Origin: Acidobacteriota bacterium
GTDB lineage: Bacteria; Acidobacteriota; Vicinamibacteria; Vicinamibacterales; UBA2999
Assembly (NCBI GenBank): GCA_018000455.1
Contig: JAGNJW010000011.1
Coordinates: 92,872-154,066 of the forward strand
Direction of reading: 5' to 3'
Length of the DNA: 61,195 nucleotides
The number at the start of each line of letters is the position of its first letter. Position 1 is the first letter of the stretch. This document shows, one piece after another, positions 25,432-34,252 of the stretch. The translations under genes were made by a program, and so were the position numbers. The notes under the pieces were generated by a model, which worked only from the letters and a program-made list of their open reading frames with translations, did no database searches and had not been told where the DNA came from.

Positions 25432-25782
25432 CGCAACCTCCAGATCACCACCGATGGACCCAACTGCGCACCGGCGCGGGGCGATGGTAGCCGCCTTCCA
25501 CCGGCAAGGCAATCCGCTTTCGGCACGCGCGCGGCCGTGCCCTACGCCGAGCCGGCGTGGGGAGATGAAACGCATCACCGACGACGACCCCGGCCGCGAT
25601 AGCCAACAGGTCGCCGTCATCGATACCAGCGGCCGCTCGGCCGTCTGCACCCGGCGCCGGGTCGTCGAGCCGAACTCGGGCCCGGCGAATCCCGTGCACC
25701 TGGGCGGCTAACTACCGGGTCCACCGGGGGCGTCGCCGCGGGCTGGCTCCCGCCAGCGGCGGGGGCTGTACCATGGGACGAC
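25432..25782. other. Divergent gap between the NHL gene and the UbiA-like gene
   Basis: About 350 bases that should hold both promoters. TACCAT at 25769-25774, nine bases before the UbiA-like start, resembles a -10 hexamer. The only coding candidate is the 48-residue frame listed separately; nothing else is visible. Confidence 0.45.
25565..25711 (+). CDS. Possible small protein, 48 residues
   Basis: A short frame beginning MKRITDDDPGRDS and ending NPVHLGG, polar, with one cysteine and an acidic N-terminus. GGAG sits immediately against the ATG, too close for a standard ribosome site. No family is recognised. The evidence is little more than an open frame in an otherwise empty gap. Confidence 0.2.
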   Translation: MKRITDDDPGRDSQQVAVIDTSGRSAVCTRRRVVEPNSGPANPVHLGG

Positions 25783-26562
25783 GTGCCGCGCCTCTCGCCT
25801 CGCGCCCGCTCGCTCCTGCGCCTGCTGCACATCTGGTGGCCGCTCGCCCTGGGTTGGTCGGTCGCGGTCGTCGTGCGCCGTGCGACCGGACGTCCCTGGG
25901 ACCCGGCGGGTGTGGCCCTGCTGCTGGTCGGCATCGGGGCGGCCTACAGCCTCGACCGCGTGCTCGACGCGCCGGCGCAGCAGCCGCGGTGGATGACCCG
26001 CCTGCTGATGGTGGCCGCAGGCGTGGCTGCGCTGGCCGGCACGCTGCTGCTGCCGCAGCTCCCGGCACAGTCGGCGCTGCTCGTGCCATTGGCCGGCGCG
26101 CTCGCGCTCGTCTATCCGCGGCTGAAGAGCGTGCCGCTCGGCAAGACGCTCCTCGTGCCGCTCGTGTGGACGTGGTGCGGCATCGTGCTGCCGGCCGGCG
26201 ACGGATCGTGGCTCGGCTGGCACTGGGTCCTCGAGCCGGTGGCCGCGCCGCTCTTCCTGTTGATGACGGCCGGCTGCGTGCTGTGCGACCTGAAGGACGC
26301 GACGCGCGATCGGGCCGCCGGGGTGCCGAGCGTCCCGGTCCTGGTCGGGCCGGGCACGGCCGCACACCTGGCCGTGGCGATCGCAGTGATGTCTGGCGCG
26401 CTGGCGCTGGCCGAGGGCCGTCCCGCCCTGGCGTGGAGCGCCGCGATCCTGTGCGCACTTGCGCTGCGTCCGGCGCTGGTGGCCGTCGACGACGTGGGCC
26501 CGCTCCTCGTCGATGTCGTCCTGACGCTGCCCGGCGTCCTCATCGTGACGCGGCTCGTCTGA
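25783..26562 (+). CDS. UbiA-superfamily-like membrane protein
   Basis: 259 residues, about eight membrane helices. Two polar motifs sit where UbiA prenyltransferases bind Mg-diphosphate: YSLDRVLDAP near residues 51-60 (a DRxxD form of the first aspartate-rich motif) and CDLKDATRDRAAGVPSVPVL near 168-187 (D-x3-D-x3-D-like second motif, then G-x-P-S-x-P as in the family). Members attach prenyl groups to aromatic rings or sugars inside the membrane. It is smaller than UbiA or MenA and stands alone between an NHL-repeat gene and a ClC gene, with no quinone, haem or chlorophyll gene nearby, so the substrate is unknown. The start is GTG 25783. Confidence 0.65.
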   Translation: MPRLSPRARSLLRLLHIWWPLALGWSVAVVVRRATGRPWDPAGVALLLVGIGAAYSLDRVLDAPAQQPRWMTRLLMVAAGVAALAGTLLLPQLPAQSALLVPLAGALALVYPRLKSVPLGKTLLVPLVWTWCGIVLPAGDGSWLGWHWVLEPVAAPLFLLMTAGCVLCDLKDATRDRAAGVPSVPVLVGPGTAAHLAVAIAVMSGALALAEGRPALAWSAAILCALALRPALVAVDDVGPLLVDVVLTLPGVLIVTRLV

Positions 26563-26577
26563 GCGCGCGACGGGGCG

Positions 26578-28284
26578 CTACGACTCCGGGCCCGCTGCCG
26601 CGGCCATGAACCGCACGAGGTCGGTCGAGCGCACCACGCCCCGAATCCGTGTGCCGTCCGGTCCGTCGCCCACGATGGGCAGCGGGCGCGGGTCAGAGGC
26701 CAGGCGCCGCAGCACCTCATCGCCGGGCGCATCGGTCCCGAGCACTCCCGGTGCCGGCTCCGCCACGCGACCGAGCGGTTCGTCGCCGCGGTGCTCGGCC
26801 AGCGCGGCGTCGAGACTCGCCGGCAGAGCCAGCCCCGTCACCCCGCCGGGCAAGGCCACGAACATCACGTGGTCGGGCAGGGGGGCGGCGCGCGACGCCG
26901 CCTCGGCAATCGTCAGATCGTCGGGCAGGATGACGAAGGCGGCGGACATGACGCTGCCGGCCGTCCAGCCGACCGGGCGTTCGCCGCCGAGCACCGGCGG
27001 CAGGTGCACGCCGTCCTGCTCGAGCAGCGCGTGATAGATCGCCAGCGGCTGATAGCGGCGTGAGATGAGGAAGCTCAACAGGTTGGCGACCATGAGCGGC
27101 ACGAGAATCTGGTAGTCCTGTGTGATCTCGAAGATCATGAACACCGACGTCAGCGGCGCGCGGATGATGCCCGCAAAGAGCGCACCCATGCCGACCAGCG
27201 CGTAGGCCCCAGGGTCCGCCGTCGGAAACGGCGCCACCCAGTGCGTCATCGTGCCGACGGCGCCGCCGGCCATCGCGCCGATGAACAGGCTGGGCGCGAA
27301 GATGCCGCCGGCATTTCCGGTCGTGTAGGAGACGAGCGTGGCCACGATCTTCACGGCACACAGCGTGACGAGCGTGCCGAGTAGCAGCCCGCCGTTCAAC
27401 GCCTGGTCGACCGAGTCGTAGCCAACGCCCATCACCTGCGGCACGGCGATGATGATGAGGCCGATGATGGCGCCACCGACGGCCGGCAGCAGCACCTTCG
27501 TCCCGGCCGAGAGCGTCAGCGTGGCCTTGCGCACGGCCAGCAGCGTGCGGCAGAAGATGAGGGAGAGCACTCCGCCGACGACGCCGAGCGCGGCATACGC
27601 CGCCAGTTCGGCCGGGTGCACGAGATGGTAGACCGGCACACTGAAGAGCGGCTCGTTGCCGAGGATCGATCGCGCGACCATCACCGAGGCCACCGAGGCT
27701 ACGACCGTCGAGCCGATGAGCGGCGCATTCAGGTCGCCGATGATCTCCTCGAGCGCGAAGATCACGGCCGACACCGGCGTGTTGAACGCCGCCGCCAGGG
27801 CACCGGCCGCGCCGACCGGCACCAGTTCACGCACGCGCTCGGGCGGCAGCCCGACCCACCGTCCGATCGCCGACGCCAGGCCCGCGCCGATCTGCACCGA
27901 CGGCCCTTCGCGGCCCATCGAATGGCCCGAGCCCACGCAGAGGGCGCCCATCAGGAACTTGCCGAACGGCACCCGCCACGGAATGACGCCGCCGTGCAGA
28001 TGGAAGGCGGCCTTGGTCTGCGGTATGCCACTGCCTCGGGCGTTCTGGAACACGGTGGACAGCAGCCCCCCCCCCACCAGGCTGGCCGCCGTCGGCACGA
28101 GGAACAGGCGCCCCGGTGAGGGATCGAACCCGAAGAGCGTGCGGCTCACCCACTCGATCGCCAGCGTGAAGAGCACGGCCGAAAGGCCCGCCAGCACGCC
28201 GACCAGGACGGTGATGGCGAAGAACAGCTGGTTCTCGCGCAGCCGCAGGCCCTGCAGGGTCGGGATCTTGGGCGGCCGTGTCAT
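26578..28284 (-). CDS. ClC-family chloride channel or H+/Cl- antiporter with C-terminal CBS region
   Basis: 568 residues. The selectivity-filter motifs are present: NARGSGIPQTKAAF, GSGHSMGREGPSVQIGAGLA (with the gating glutamate) and NAGGIFAPSLFIGAMAGG. FALEEIIGD carries glutamates at the place of the internal proton glutamate of the E. coli antiporter, which favours exchange over simple conduction. The C-terminal ~120 residues (after VGWTAGSVMSAAFVILPDDL) look like two divergent CBS units that may bind nucleotides. It sits in the inner membrane. ATG 28284 overlaps the stop of the TPR gene by four bases, so the two are coupled. The ending DLVRFMAAAAGPES is typical of a CBS helix. Confidence 0.9.
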   Translation of the reverse strand: MTRPPKIPTLQGLRLRENQLFFAITVLVGVLAGLSAVLFTLAIEWVSRTLFGFDPSPGRLFLVPTAASLVGGGLLSTVFQNARGSGIPQTKAAFHLHGGVIPWRVPFGKFLMGALCVGSGHSMGREGPSVQIGAGLASAIGRWVGLPPERVRELVPVGAAGALAAAFNTPVSAVIFALEEIIGDLNAPLIGSTVVASVASVMVARSILGNEPLFSVPVYHLVHPAELAAYAALGVVGGVLSLIFCRTLLAVRKATLTLSAGTKVLLPAVGGAIIGLIIIAVPQVMGVGYDSVDQALNGGLLLGTLVTLCAVKIVATLVSYTTGNAGGIFAPSLFIGAMAGGAVGTMTHWVAPFPTADPGAYALVGMGALFAGIIRAPLTSVFMIFEITQDYQILVPLMVANLLSFLISRRYQPLAIYHALLEQDGVHLPPVLGGERPVGWTAGSVMSAAFVILPDDLTIAEAASRAAPLPDHVMFVALPGGVTGLALPASLDAALAEHRGDEPLGRVAEPAPGVLGTDAPGDEVLRRLASDPRPLPIVGDGPDGTRIRGVVRSTDLVRFMAAAAGPES

Positions 28285-29468
28285 GGCGTGACCGCGTGCT
28301 GGCGCGCGATCCGCCGCAGGGCTTCGCCCCGCTCGTCGAGGGGCGGGCACTGCGCAGCGACAACGTCGAAGGCCTGGCCCACGAGGTCGAGTCCGCGGTC
28401 GAGGACCTCTGGGGCCTCGCGCAGACGCGCCGGCGACAGGCTACGACGGAAGGTGGCGAGGACCTCGACCAGGGCCGCGCCGGTGCGCTCGGCCAGCGGG
28501 GTCGGCGCCTTGGATCGCGCCCGACATTCGCCGAGCTGGCGGGTCGCCTCGCCGGTGGCCGCCTCGAGGCGACGTTCACGCTCGGCGCTCGACAGACGTG
28601 GACGGAGCGGGTCGAAGGCGCCGATGGCGCTCGTGATGCTGGCGATCCGGCGGCTCGGCGCGTCCTCCAGACCGCGGACGTAGCCCAGGGCCCGCGTGTA
28701 CTCGTCGAGGGCGAAGGCTGCGGCCCCGGCGCCGGCACGGGCGGCCGCATCCGCCGGCACGAGGCGCAGCACGCGCTGGTAGTGCTCGAGCGCCCGTGCC
28801 GGATCGCCGGTCAGCATGAACAGACCGGCCACTTCCGCCTGCGGGCCGGGCTCGTCCGGCACGTTGGCGGCCAGGGTCAGCACATGGGACAGCGCCGCGC
28901 CGGTCTCGCCCTCCCGGAGCAGCAACTCGATGAGTTCGCGCCTGAGCGCCAGACGGCCAGTAGCCGCGTCGCCCTCCCAGCGGCCGTTCAGCGCGCTCTC
29001 GTAGTAACGCACCGCTTCCTCGCGATCGCCGTCCCTGGCTTCGAGCCGGGCCAGGTGGGTGCTCACGTCCGCCGCGTCGGGCTGGCGGGCCCGCCAACGC
29101 AGCAGCAGCTGGCGGGCGGCGTCGATACGGCCATCGGCGGCGAAGGCCTCAGCCAGGGTACGCGCATACTCCCAGTCGTCGGGCTGCCGCACGACGGCGC
29201 GGCGGAGGGCATCGACGGCCTCGGGCGTCGCCTTGTTCGCGAGTGCGGCACGCCCACGCTCGTACCAGACGCTGGCGTCGAGCTCCTTCTGGGCGCGACT
29301 GGCGCCGGCGGCCGCTTGCGTGAGGAGGAAGACAGCGCCGGAGAGCGCCGACAGCACCACCAGCAGCACGACCTCGCGGTGCACGATGCGGGAAAGATCG
29401 GTGAGTCGGGGGTAAGGGTCGGCTGGCAACAATCTGCGCGAGGCCGCCCACCGGCCTCGAACCGTCAT
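28281..29468 (-). CDS. Membrane-anchored tetratricopeptide-repeat protein
   Basis: 395 residues. A ~25-residue basic N-terminus precedes one helix (VVLLVVLSALSGAVFLL), and the rest is outside the cytoplasm if that helix is an N-in anchor. Residues ~60-250 contain at least five TPR units: WYERGRAALANKATPEAVDA, DWEYARTLAEAFAADGRIDA, VSTHLARLEARDGDREEAVR, and AGLFMLTGDPARALEHYQRV with ADAAARAGAGAAAFALDEYT. The last ~120 residues are helical with no clear repeat. TPR proteins serve as scaffolds. The four-base overlap with the ClC gene suggests joint expression, possibly a physical link, but nothing in the sequence proves it. Confidence 0.75.
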   Translation of the reverse strand: MTVRGRWAASRRLLPADPYPRLTDLSRIVHREVVLLVVLSALSGAVFLLTQAAAGASRAQKELDASVWYERGRAALANKATPEAVDALRRAVVRQPDDWEYARTLAEAFAADGRIDAARQLLLRWRARQPDAADVSTHLARLEARDGDREEAVRYYESALNGRWEGDAATGRLALRRELIELLLREGETGAALSHVLTLAANVPDEPGPQAEVAGLFMLTGDPARALEHYQRVLRLVPADAAARAGAGAAAFALDEYTRALGYVRGLEDAPSRRIASITSAIGAFDPLRPRLSSAERERRLEAATGEATRQLGECRARSKAPTPLAERTGAALVEVLATFRRSLSPARLREAPEVLDRGLDLVGQAFDVVAAQCPPLDERGEALRRIARQHAVTP

Positions 29469-29525
29469 TGTCGCACGCCCTCGCCGCCCGGCCCGGCGGC
29501 GCGCGATCGGCCGCGACGGGTCGCG

Positions 29526-29531
29526 TAGAAT
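29526..29531 (+). promoter_or_regulatory. -10-like hexamer TAGAAT
   Basis: Lies 17 bases before the ATG at 29548 in the divergent gap to the TPR gene. The same hexamer precedes the genes at 47246 and 52524. No clear -35 box is seen. Confidence 0.4.
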
Positions 29532-29547
29532 GCCGGCAGGAGCCGCC

Positions 29548-30765
29548 ATGATCCACCGCCTCGGCCTCGCTGCCGCCCTCACGATCGTCGCCCTCGTCCC
29601 CGGACCCACGCTCGACGCGCAGTCGGGCGCCGTGACGCTCAGGGCACCCCGCATGAGCGACGGCCGCGGCGGCCAACGCAGTGACGTCCAGGTCACGGTC
29701 AGTGGCGGCAAAATCACCGCGGTTGGACCGGCCACGACCTCCGCCACCTACGATCTCGAGGGCCTGACGCTGCTGCCGGGGTTCATCGATACCCACGTCC
29801 ACATCGGCTGGCACTTCGACGCGAACGGCCGCTATGCGAGCGGCCCGGAACCGGCGGATCAAGCGGTGCTCTACGCGGCCGAGAACGCCTGGGTCACGAT
29901 GATGGCCGGCTTCACCACCATCCAGAGCGTCGGCTCTTCCGGCGACAAGGCGCTGCGCGACGCCATCAACCGCGGGGTGCTGCCCGGCCCGAGGGTGCTG
30001 AGCTCGCTCGGCCAGATCGGCAACCCGAAGTTGACCCCCGACGAGCTGCGCACGGCCGTGCGCAAGTTCAAGGCCGATGGCGCCGACCTCGTGAAGATCT
30101 TCGCCTCGGCCAGCATCCGTGACGGCGGCGTGCCGACGCTCTCGCAGGCCCAGCTCGACGCCGCGTGTGGCGAAGCGACGGCCCAGGGCCTGCGCTCGAT
30201 GGTGCACGCGCACGCGCCCGAGGCGATGATGCGGGCGGCCCGCGCCGGTTGCACCGTGGTCGAGCACGGCGGGCTCGCCAACGCCGAGGCGCTGGCGCTG
30301 CTGGCCGAGAAAGGCGTGTGGTTCGACCCGAACATCGGCCTGGTGACACAGAACTACCTCGAGAACCGCGCCAAGTTCCTCGGCATCGGCAACTACACCG
30401 ACGAGGGCTTTGCGTCGATGGAGAAAGCCCTCGGTTTCAAGGACGCGATGTTCTCGGCGGCGCTCAAGACGAAGAACCTGAAGATGGTGATGGGCACCGA
30501 TGCGGTGGCCGGCGCGCACGGGCAGAACATGCGCGAGATCGTCGAGCGGGTGAGGTCGGGGCAGGCGCCGATGGACGCCATCACGTCGCTGACCTCGCTC
30601 GCCGCCGAGTCGATGAACCTGCACCGCGACGTCGGCGCCATCTACCCGGGGCTGCAGGCGGACCTGGTGGCCGTCGACGGCAATCCGCTGACCGACATCA
30701 CCGCGCTGCAGCGCGTGCGCTTCGTGATGCGCGGCGGCACGGTCTACAAGTTCGAGCGGCGGTAG
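29548..30765 (+). CDS. Secreted metal-dependent amidohydrolase (imidazolonepropionase-like)
   Basis: 405 residues with signal peptide LGLAAALTIVALVPGPTL. The binuclear-metal TIM barrel is intact: DTHVHIG near residue 81, the bridging-lysine motif VKIFAS near 182, MVHAHAP near 220, VEHGGL near 238 and MGTDAVAG near 315. Related enzymes hydrolyse cyclic amides or dipeptides, and some act on Xaa-Pro or organophosphates. It probably works in the periplasm. AGGAG seven bases before ATG 29548 decides the start. It is 18 bases upstream of the TonB receptor gene, so import and breakdown of a peptide-like substrate may be linked. A second homologue is at 36055. Confidence 0.85.
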   Translation: MIHRLGLAAALTIVALVPGPTLDAQSGAVTLRAPRMSDGRGGQRSDVQVTVSGGKITAVGPATTSATYDLEGLTLLPGFIDTHVHIGWHFDANGRYASGPEPADQAVLYAAENAWVTMMAGFTTIQSVGSSGDKALRDAINRGVLPGPRVLSSLGQIGNPKLTPDELRTAVRKFKADGADLVKIFASASIRDGGVPTLSQAQLDAACGEATAQGLRSMVHAHAPEAMMRAARAGCTVVEHGGLANAEALALLAEKGVWFDPNIGLVTQNYLENRAKFLGIGNYTDEGFASMEKALGFKDAMFSAALKTKNLKMVMGTDAVAGAHGQNMREIVERVRSGQAPMDAITSLTSLAAESMNLHRDVGAIYPGLQADLVAVDGNPLTDITALQRVRFVMRGGTVYKFERR

Positions 30766-30783
30766 CCTCGACGGCCGGGCACG

Positions 30784-33135
30784 ATGCGATTTCGCTGGCT
30801 CGCCGCCATCACCATGCTCGGGCTGCTCGTTGCGGCGCCGATCAGCCTCTACGCACAGCCGATGCGCGCCACACTGCACGGCGATGTGAGGTTCGAAGAC
30901 GGTCCACCCGTCCCGGCGATCGCCGTCACCCTGATGACCGACGACGGGGCCGTGCTGACCACCGTCGTCACCGATGCGGCGGGCCGGTTCCAGATTCGTG
31001 ACGTCGCCCCCGGCAGCTACCAGGTCGTTGCCGAGAGCGGCACCTTCACGGGCGCCCGCGGCATCGTCATCGGCGGCGCGCCGGTCGTGGAGGTCCCGGT
31101 GCGACTGCACCTGCCCCGCGACCCTCCATTGACCGTCACCGGCTACCTCGACGCGTTCATGCGAGCGCAGAAGGCCTCCGCGGGCGAGGTCCTGCGCGAT
31201 CTGCCGGCGCGGCTCCAGACGCGCGCGCTCCCCCAGGCCATTGCCGCGATGCCGGGATTCGCGGAGGAAGACAACGGGTTGCTCCATGTGCGCGGCGTCG
31301 ACGACGGCGTGCTGTACGTGCAGGATGGCATCCCGATCTACGACCGGCTCGACGTTGCCTTCGGCATCCCGCCGGCGCTGGCCGATCTCGGCACAGTGGC
31401 CGTGACCACCGGCCACACACCAGCGTCCTTCGGGCTCAAGGCGGGCGCGGTGGTCGAGATCTTCGCGCCGCCCCCGTCGGAGACCTGGCGCAGCCAGCTC
31501 CAGATTGGCGGTGGCAGCAGCGACCTCGGCGGCGGTGCGGGGTCGGCCGGCGGACCCGTGGCCCCGGCCGTCGACGTCTTCGGCGCAGTGGCAGCCGAAC
31601 GCTCGTCTCGCTTCCTCGACCCCGTGCATCCAGGCAATCTGCACAACACGGGCGGTGTCGCAGGCGGCTCGTTGCGCGCCACAGCGACGCCGACGCCGGC
31701 GTCGCGCCTGACGATCAACCTGCGTCTGGGGCGATCACGCTTCGATGTCCCGCATGGCGACGCGCAGGAGGAGGCCGACCAGGACCAGCGCCAGCACACG
31801 ACACAGTCGACCCAGTCGCTGGCATGGCAGCAGCCGGTTGGCGTCACGAGCCTGCACTTCGCCGGCTACCACCGCAAGGTCGATGCGCGCCTGCGCGGCT
31901 CGGCGCGTGACACGCCGGTGACGGCCATCTCGACCAGGCGTCACGAGCGCCTCGGGCTGCTCGGATCGGTGTCGTACTGGATGGCCCGTCACTCACTGAC
32001 GGCGGGAGGCGAGGTGTCTCGGGTCGCGCTCAGCGAAAACTTCCGCTTCGCCGTCACCGATCCCGACGCCGGCAATCTGTCGGACGAGGCCTCGGCGTTC
32101 ACGCCGTCACGGCCGTTCGTCTTCGTCGGCGACGTCGCGCGGCCACAGTGGTCCGCCTACGTCAGCGACCGCGCGATGGTGGGCAAGGTCCTGGAACTCG
32201 ATGCCGGCCTGCGCGTGGACCACACCGACCTGCTCACACCGACCACGGCGTGGAGTCCCCGCGTGGGCGTCGCGCTGGCCGCCGACGGGTTGAACGCAAC
32301 GCTGCGCGCCTCGTTCAACCGTTTCTTCCAGCCGCCGCAAGCCGAGCACCTACTGCTCGCGTCGTCGGAGGCGGCGCGCGCACTCTCGCCGTTCGGCGGC
32401 GACGACGGCGGCGGCGCTGAGCTGCTGGCTGAGCGGCAGACCGCCTGGGAAGCCGGCTGGGAGCAGCGCCTGGGCAAAGTCACCCTCGACATCGCCAGCT
32501 GGCATCGGCGCGTCAAGAACTACACCGATCCGAACGTGTTTCTCGGCACCACCATCGTGTTTCCGAACAGCGTCGCTCGAGGCACGGCCCGCGGGCTCGA
32601 CGTGCGCCTCGAGATGCCGCCACTGCGCGGCTGGACGGCGTCGGCGGCCTACACGCTGTCGAAGGTCGAGCAGGAAGGTCCGATCAACGGCGGCCTCTTT
32701 CTCGAGGACGACCTCGACGAGATCGGCCCAGGCGTGACCTTCACGCCCGACCACGATCAGCGCCACACCGCGTCGGCCACGCTCACGTGGGTGCAGCCGG
32801 TGGGCCGCTGGTCGGGCACCGCCCAGGCCCGCTACGCCAGCGGTACGCCGGTCGAGCTCGGCGAGCTCGACGACGACGAGGCCGCAGCGCTCGCCGAGCG
32901 TCCGGGGGCCTCGCTGGCCGACTTCGCGCGCGGCCGCGTCAAGCCGCGCCTGGTCGTCGATGTGTCGGCATCGCTGCGCCTGCGCCGCACGGCGTGGGGC
33001 GAGATCGGGATGGCGGCGAGCATCCTCAACGCGTTCGACCGCGCCTACGCCTTCAACTTCGGCAATCCCTTCAGCGGCACGCACTTCGGCGCGCCACGTC
33101 AGATCCGGGTCGACGCGCGCGTCAGGTTCAACTGA
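30784..33135 (+). CDS. TonB-dependent receptor with CarboxypepD_reg-like N-terminus
   Basis: 783 residues. A signal peptide (WLAAITMLGLLVAAPISL, cut near YAQP) is followed by a ~85-residue carboxypeptidase-regulatory-like domain (LHGDVRFEDGPPVPAIAVTL, SYQVVAESGTFTGARG). A plug domain follows (LPQAIAAMPGFAEEDNG, HVRGVDDGVLYVQDGIPIYD, VAVTTGHTPASFGLKAG) and then a ~22-strand barrel ending in IRVDARVRFN, an aromatic-rich barrel-assembly signal. Such receptors import bulky substrates such as oligosaccharides, peptides or metal chelates using TonB energy. It shares a transcription unit with the amidohydrolase just upstream. It converges on the aminotransferase gene with three bases between stops. 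The substrate is not predictable. Confidence 0.85.
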   Translation: MRFRWLAAITMLGLLVAAPISLYAQPMRATLHGDVRFEDGPPVPAIAVTLMTDDGAVLTTVVTDAAGRFQIRDVAPGSYQVVAESGTFTGARGIVIGGAPVVEVPVRLHLPRDPPLTVTGYLDAFMRAQKASAGEVLRDLPARLQTRALPQAIAAMPGFAEEDNGLLHVRGVDDGVLYVQDGIPIYDRLDVAFGIPPALADLGTVAVTTGHTPASFGLKAGAVVEIFAPPPSETWRSQLQIGGGSSDLGGGAGSAGGPVAPAVDVFGAVAAERSSRFLDPVHPGNLHNTGGVAGGSLRATATPTPASRLTINLRLGRSRFDVPHGDAQEEADQDQRQHTTQSTQSLAWQQPVGVTSLHFAGYHRKVDARLRGSARDTPVTAISTRRHERLGLLGSVSYWMARHSLTAGGEVSRVALSENFRFAVTDPDAGNLSDEASAFTPSRPFVFVGDVARPQWSAYVSDRAMVGKVLELDAGLRVDHTDLLTPTTAWSPRVGVALAADGLNATLRASFNRFFQPPQAEHLLLASSEAARALSPFGGDDGGGAELLAERQTAWEAGWEQRLGKVTLDIASWHRRVKNYTDPNVFLGTTIVFPNSVARGTARGLDVRLEMPPLRGWTASAAYTLSKVEQEGPINGGLFLEDDLDEIGPGVTFTPDHDQRHTASATLTWVQPVGRWSGTAQARYASGTPVELGELDDDEAAALAERPGASLADFARGRVKPRLVVDVSASLRLRRTAWGEIGMAASILNAFDRAYAFNFGNPFSGTHFGAPRQIRVDARVRFN

Positions 33136-33138
33136 CGG

Positions 33139-34251
33139 TCAGGCCAGCGCATCCGCGAGCGCCGCGGCCGCGCCCTTGAGATCGTCGTCGCCCGTGTAGA
33201 CATGCACCGACGCCCGCACGCGTCCGAGCTCGCCGGTCACGAGCACGCGTGCCGCTTCGAGCGCTTCACGCACGGCGATCGGATCGCGATGCTCGAAGGC
33301 GATGCTCCCGGCCCGCGCGGCCGCCGGCTCTGGTGTCATCACCGACACACCGAGCGCCGCGAGGCGGCGGCGCAGCACCCCCGACATCGCCAGCGTGTGT
33401 GCTTCGACACGCTCCATGCCGAGCGCCGCCAGGTAGTCGAGCGACTTGTCGAGCACGTGCAGGGCGGGATACGCCGGATTGCCCGGTTCGAACACCTGTC
33501 CGGTGGACTTCACGTGCACCTCGCGCGGCTCCTCGAGCGGAGGACGCCACTCGGCCGAATGCCAGCCGGTGAGGCGCGGCCGCCAGTCGGGCAGGCGGCG
33601 GCGGTTCCAGCTGGCGATCGCGACGCCGTGCACGCCGAACAGGAACTTGTAGCAGCATCCGAACAGTACATCGGCGACCGAGGCGTCGACCCGAACGGAG
33701 CCGAGCGCGTGCGAAGCATCCACGACGAACAGCGCGCCGGCCTTGTGCGCCAGCGCCGCATACGCCTCGAGGTCGTGCCGCTCGCCGGTGAGATACGAGA
33801 CGTGGCTCACGGCAACCACCCGCGTCCTGGCGTCGATGGCCTGGGCAAACCGCGACAGCGGCGCCTGCCAGCCGCTGGGCGCCACGGTACGAACCTCGAC
33901 GCCGTAGCGTGCCTGCGCCAGGAACGGGTTCATGAGCGAGGGGAACTCCCATCGCTCCATCACGACGTTGTCGCCGGGCCGCCAGTCGATTGAATCGGCC
34001 AGGAGGCTCACGCCGTGCGCCACGCTCGACGGAAAGCCGATGTCGCCCGGCTCGACGCCGATGAGCGCCGCCACCTTCGAGGCGGCCCGCGCCCGCACCG
34101 CCTCGTTCAGGCGATGCCCGGCCAGGCCCGTGCCCTTGGCGCGGGCGGCACGTTCGAGGGCGGCGAGCGTTGAGACCAGGACGGGCGACTGCCCGCCGGC
34201 CGCCAGGTGGGTCACGCCGTCGAGGTTCAAGAAGTCTGAAGCTGGCACCAT
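33139..34251 (-). CDS. Class V PLP-dependent aminotransferase / cysteine-desulfurase-like
   Basis: 370 residues of fold-type I. VVDASHALGSVRVD near residue 175 carries the PLP-ring aspartate, CCYKFLFGVHGVAI near 201-214 carries the Schiff-base lysine, and SVAHGVSLLADSI near 78-90 contacts the phosphate. There is no active-site cysteine loop of the IscS kind, so an aminotransferase or an isopenicillin-epimerase-like role is more likely than sulfur transfer. It acts in the cytoplasm. The ATG is one base before the stop codon of the glycosyltransferase gene upstream in transcription, and the acetyltransferase and four-helix membrane genes precede that; the four form a tight minus-strand run. An amino-sugar role is possible but unproven. 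Confidence 0.8.
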   Translation of the reverse strand: MVPASDFLNLDGVTHLAAGGQSPVLVSTLAALERAARAKGTGLAGHRLNEAVRARAASKVAALIGVEPGDIGFPSSVAHGVSLLADSIDWRPGDNVVMERWEFPSLMNPFLAQARYGVEVRTVAPSGWQAPLSRFAQAIDARTRVVAVSHVSYLTGERHDLEAYAALAHKAGALFVVDASHALGSVRVDASVADVLFGCCYKFLFGVHGVAIASWNRRRLPDWRPRLTGWHSAEWRPPLEEPREVHVKSTGQVFEPGNPAYPALHVLDKSLDYLAALGMERVEAHTLAMSGVLRRRLAALGVSVMTPEPAAARAGSIAFEHRDPIAVREALEAARVLVTGELGRVRASVHVYTGDDDLKGAAAALADALA

Positions 34252-34252
34252 G

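Noticed and set aside
29149..31644. Open frame of 831 codons on the minus strand
   Set aside because: Antisense to the amidohydrolase and the TonB receptor. It has no family motifs, and only its last part coincides with the TPR gene region in the wrong frame.
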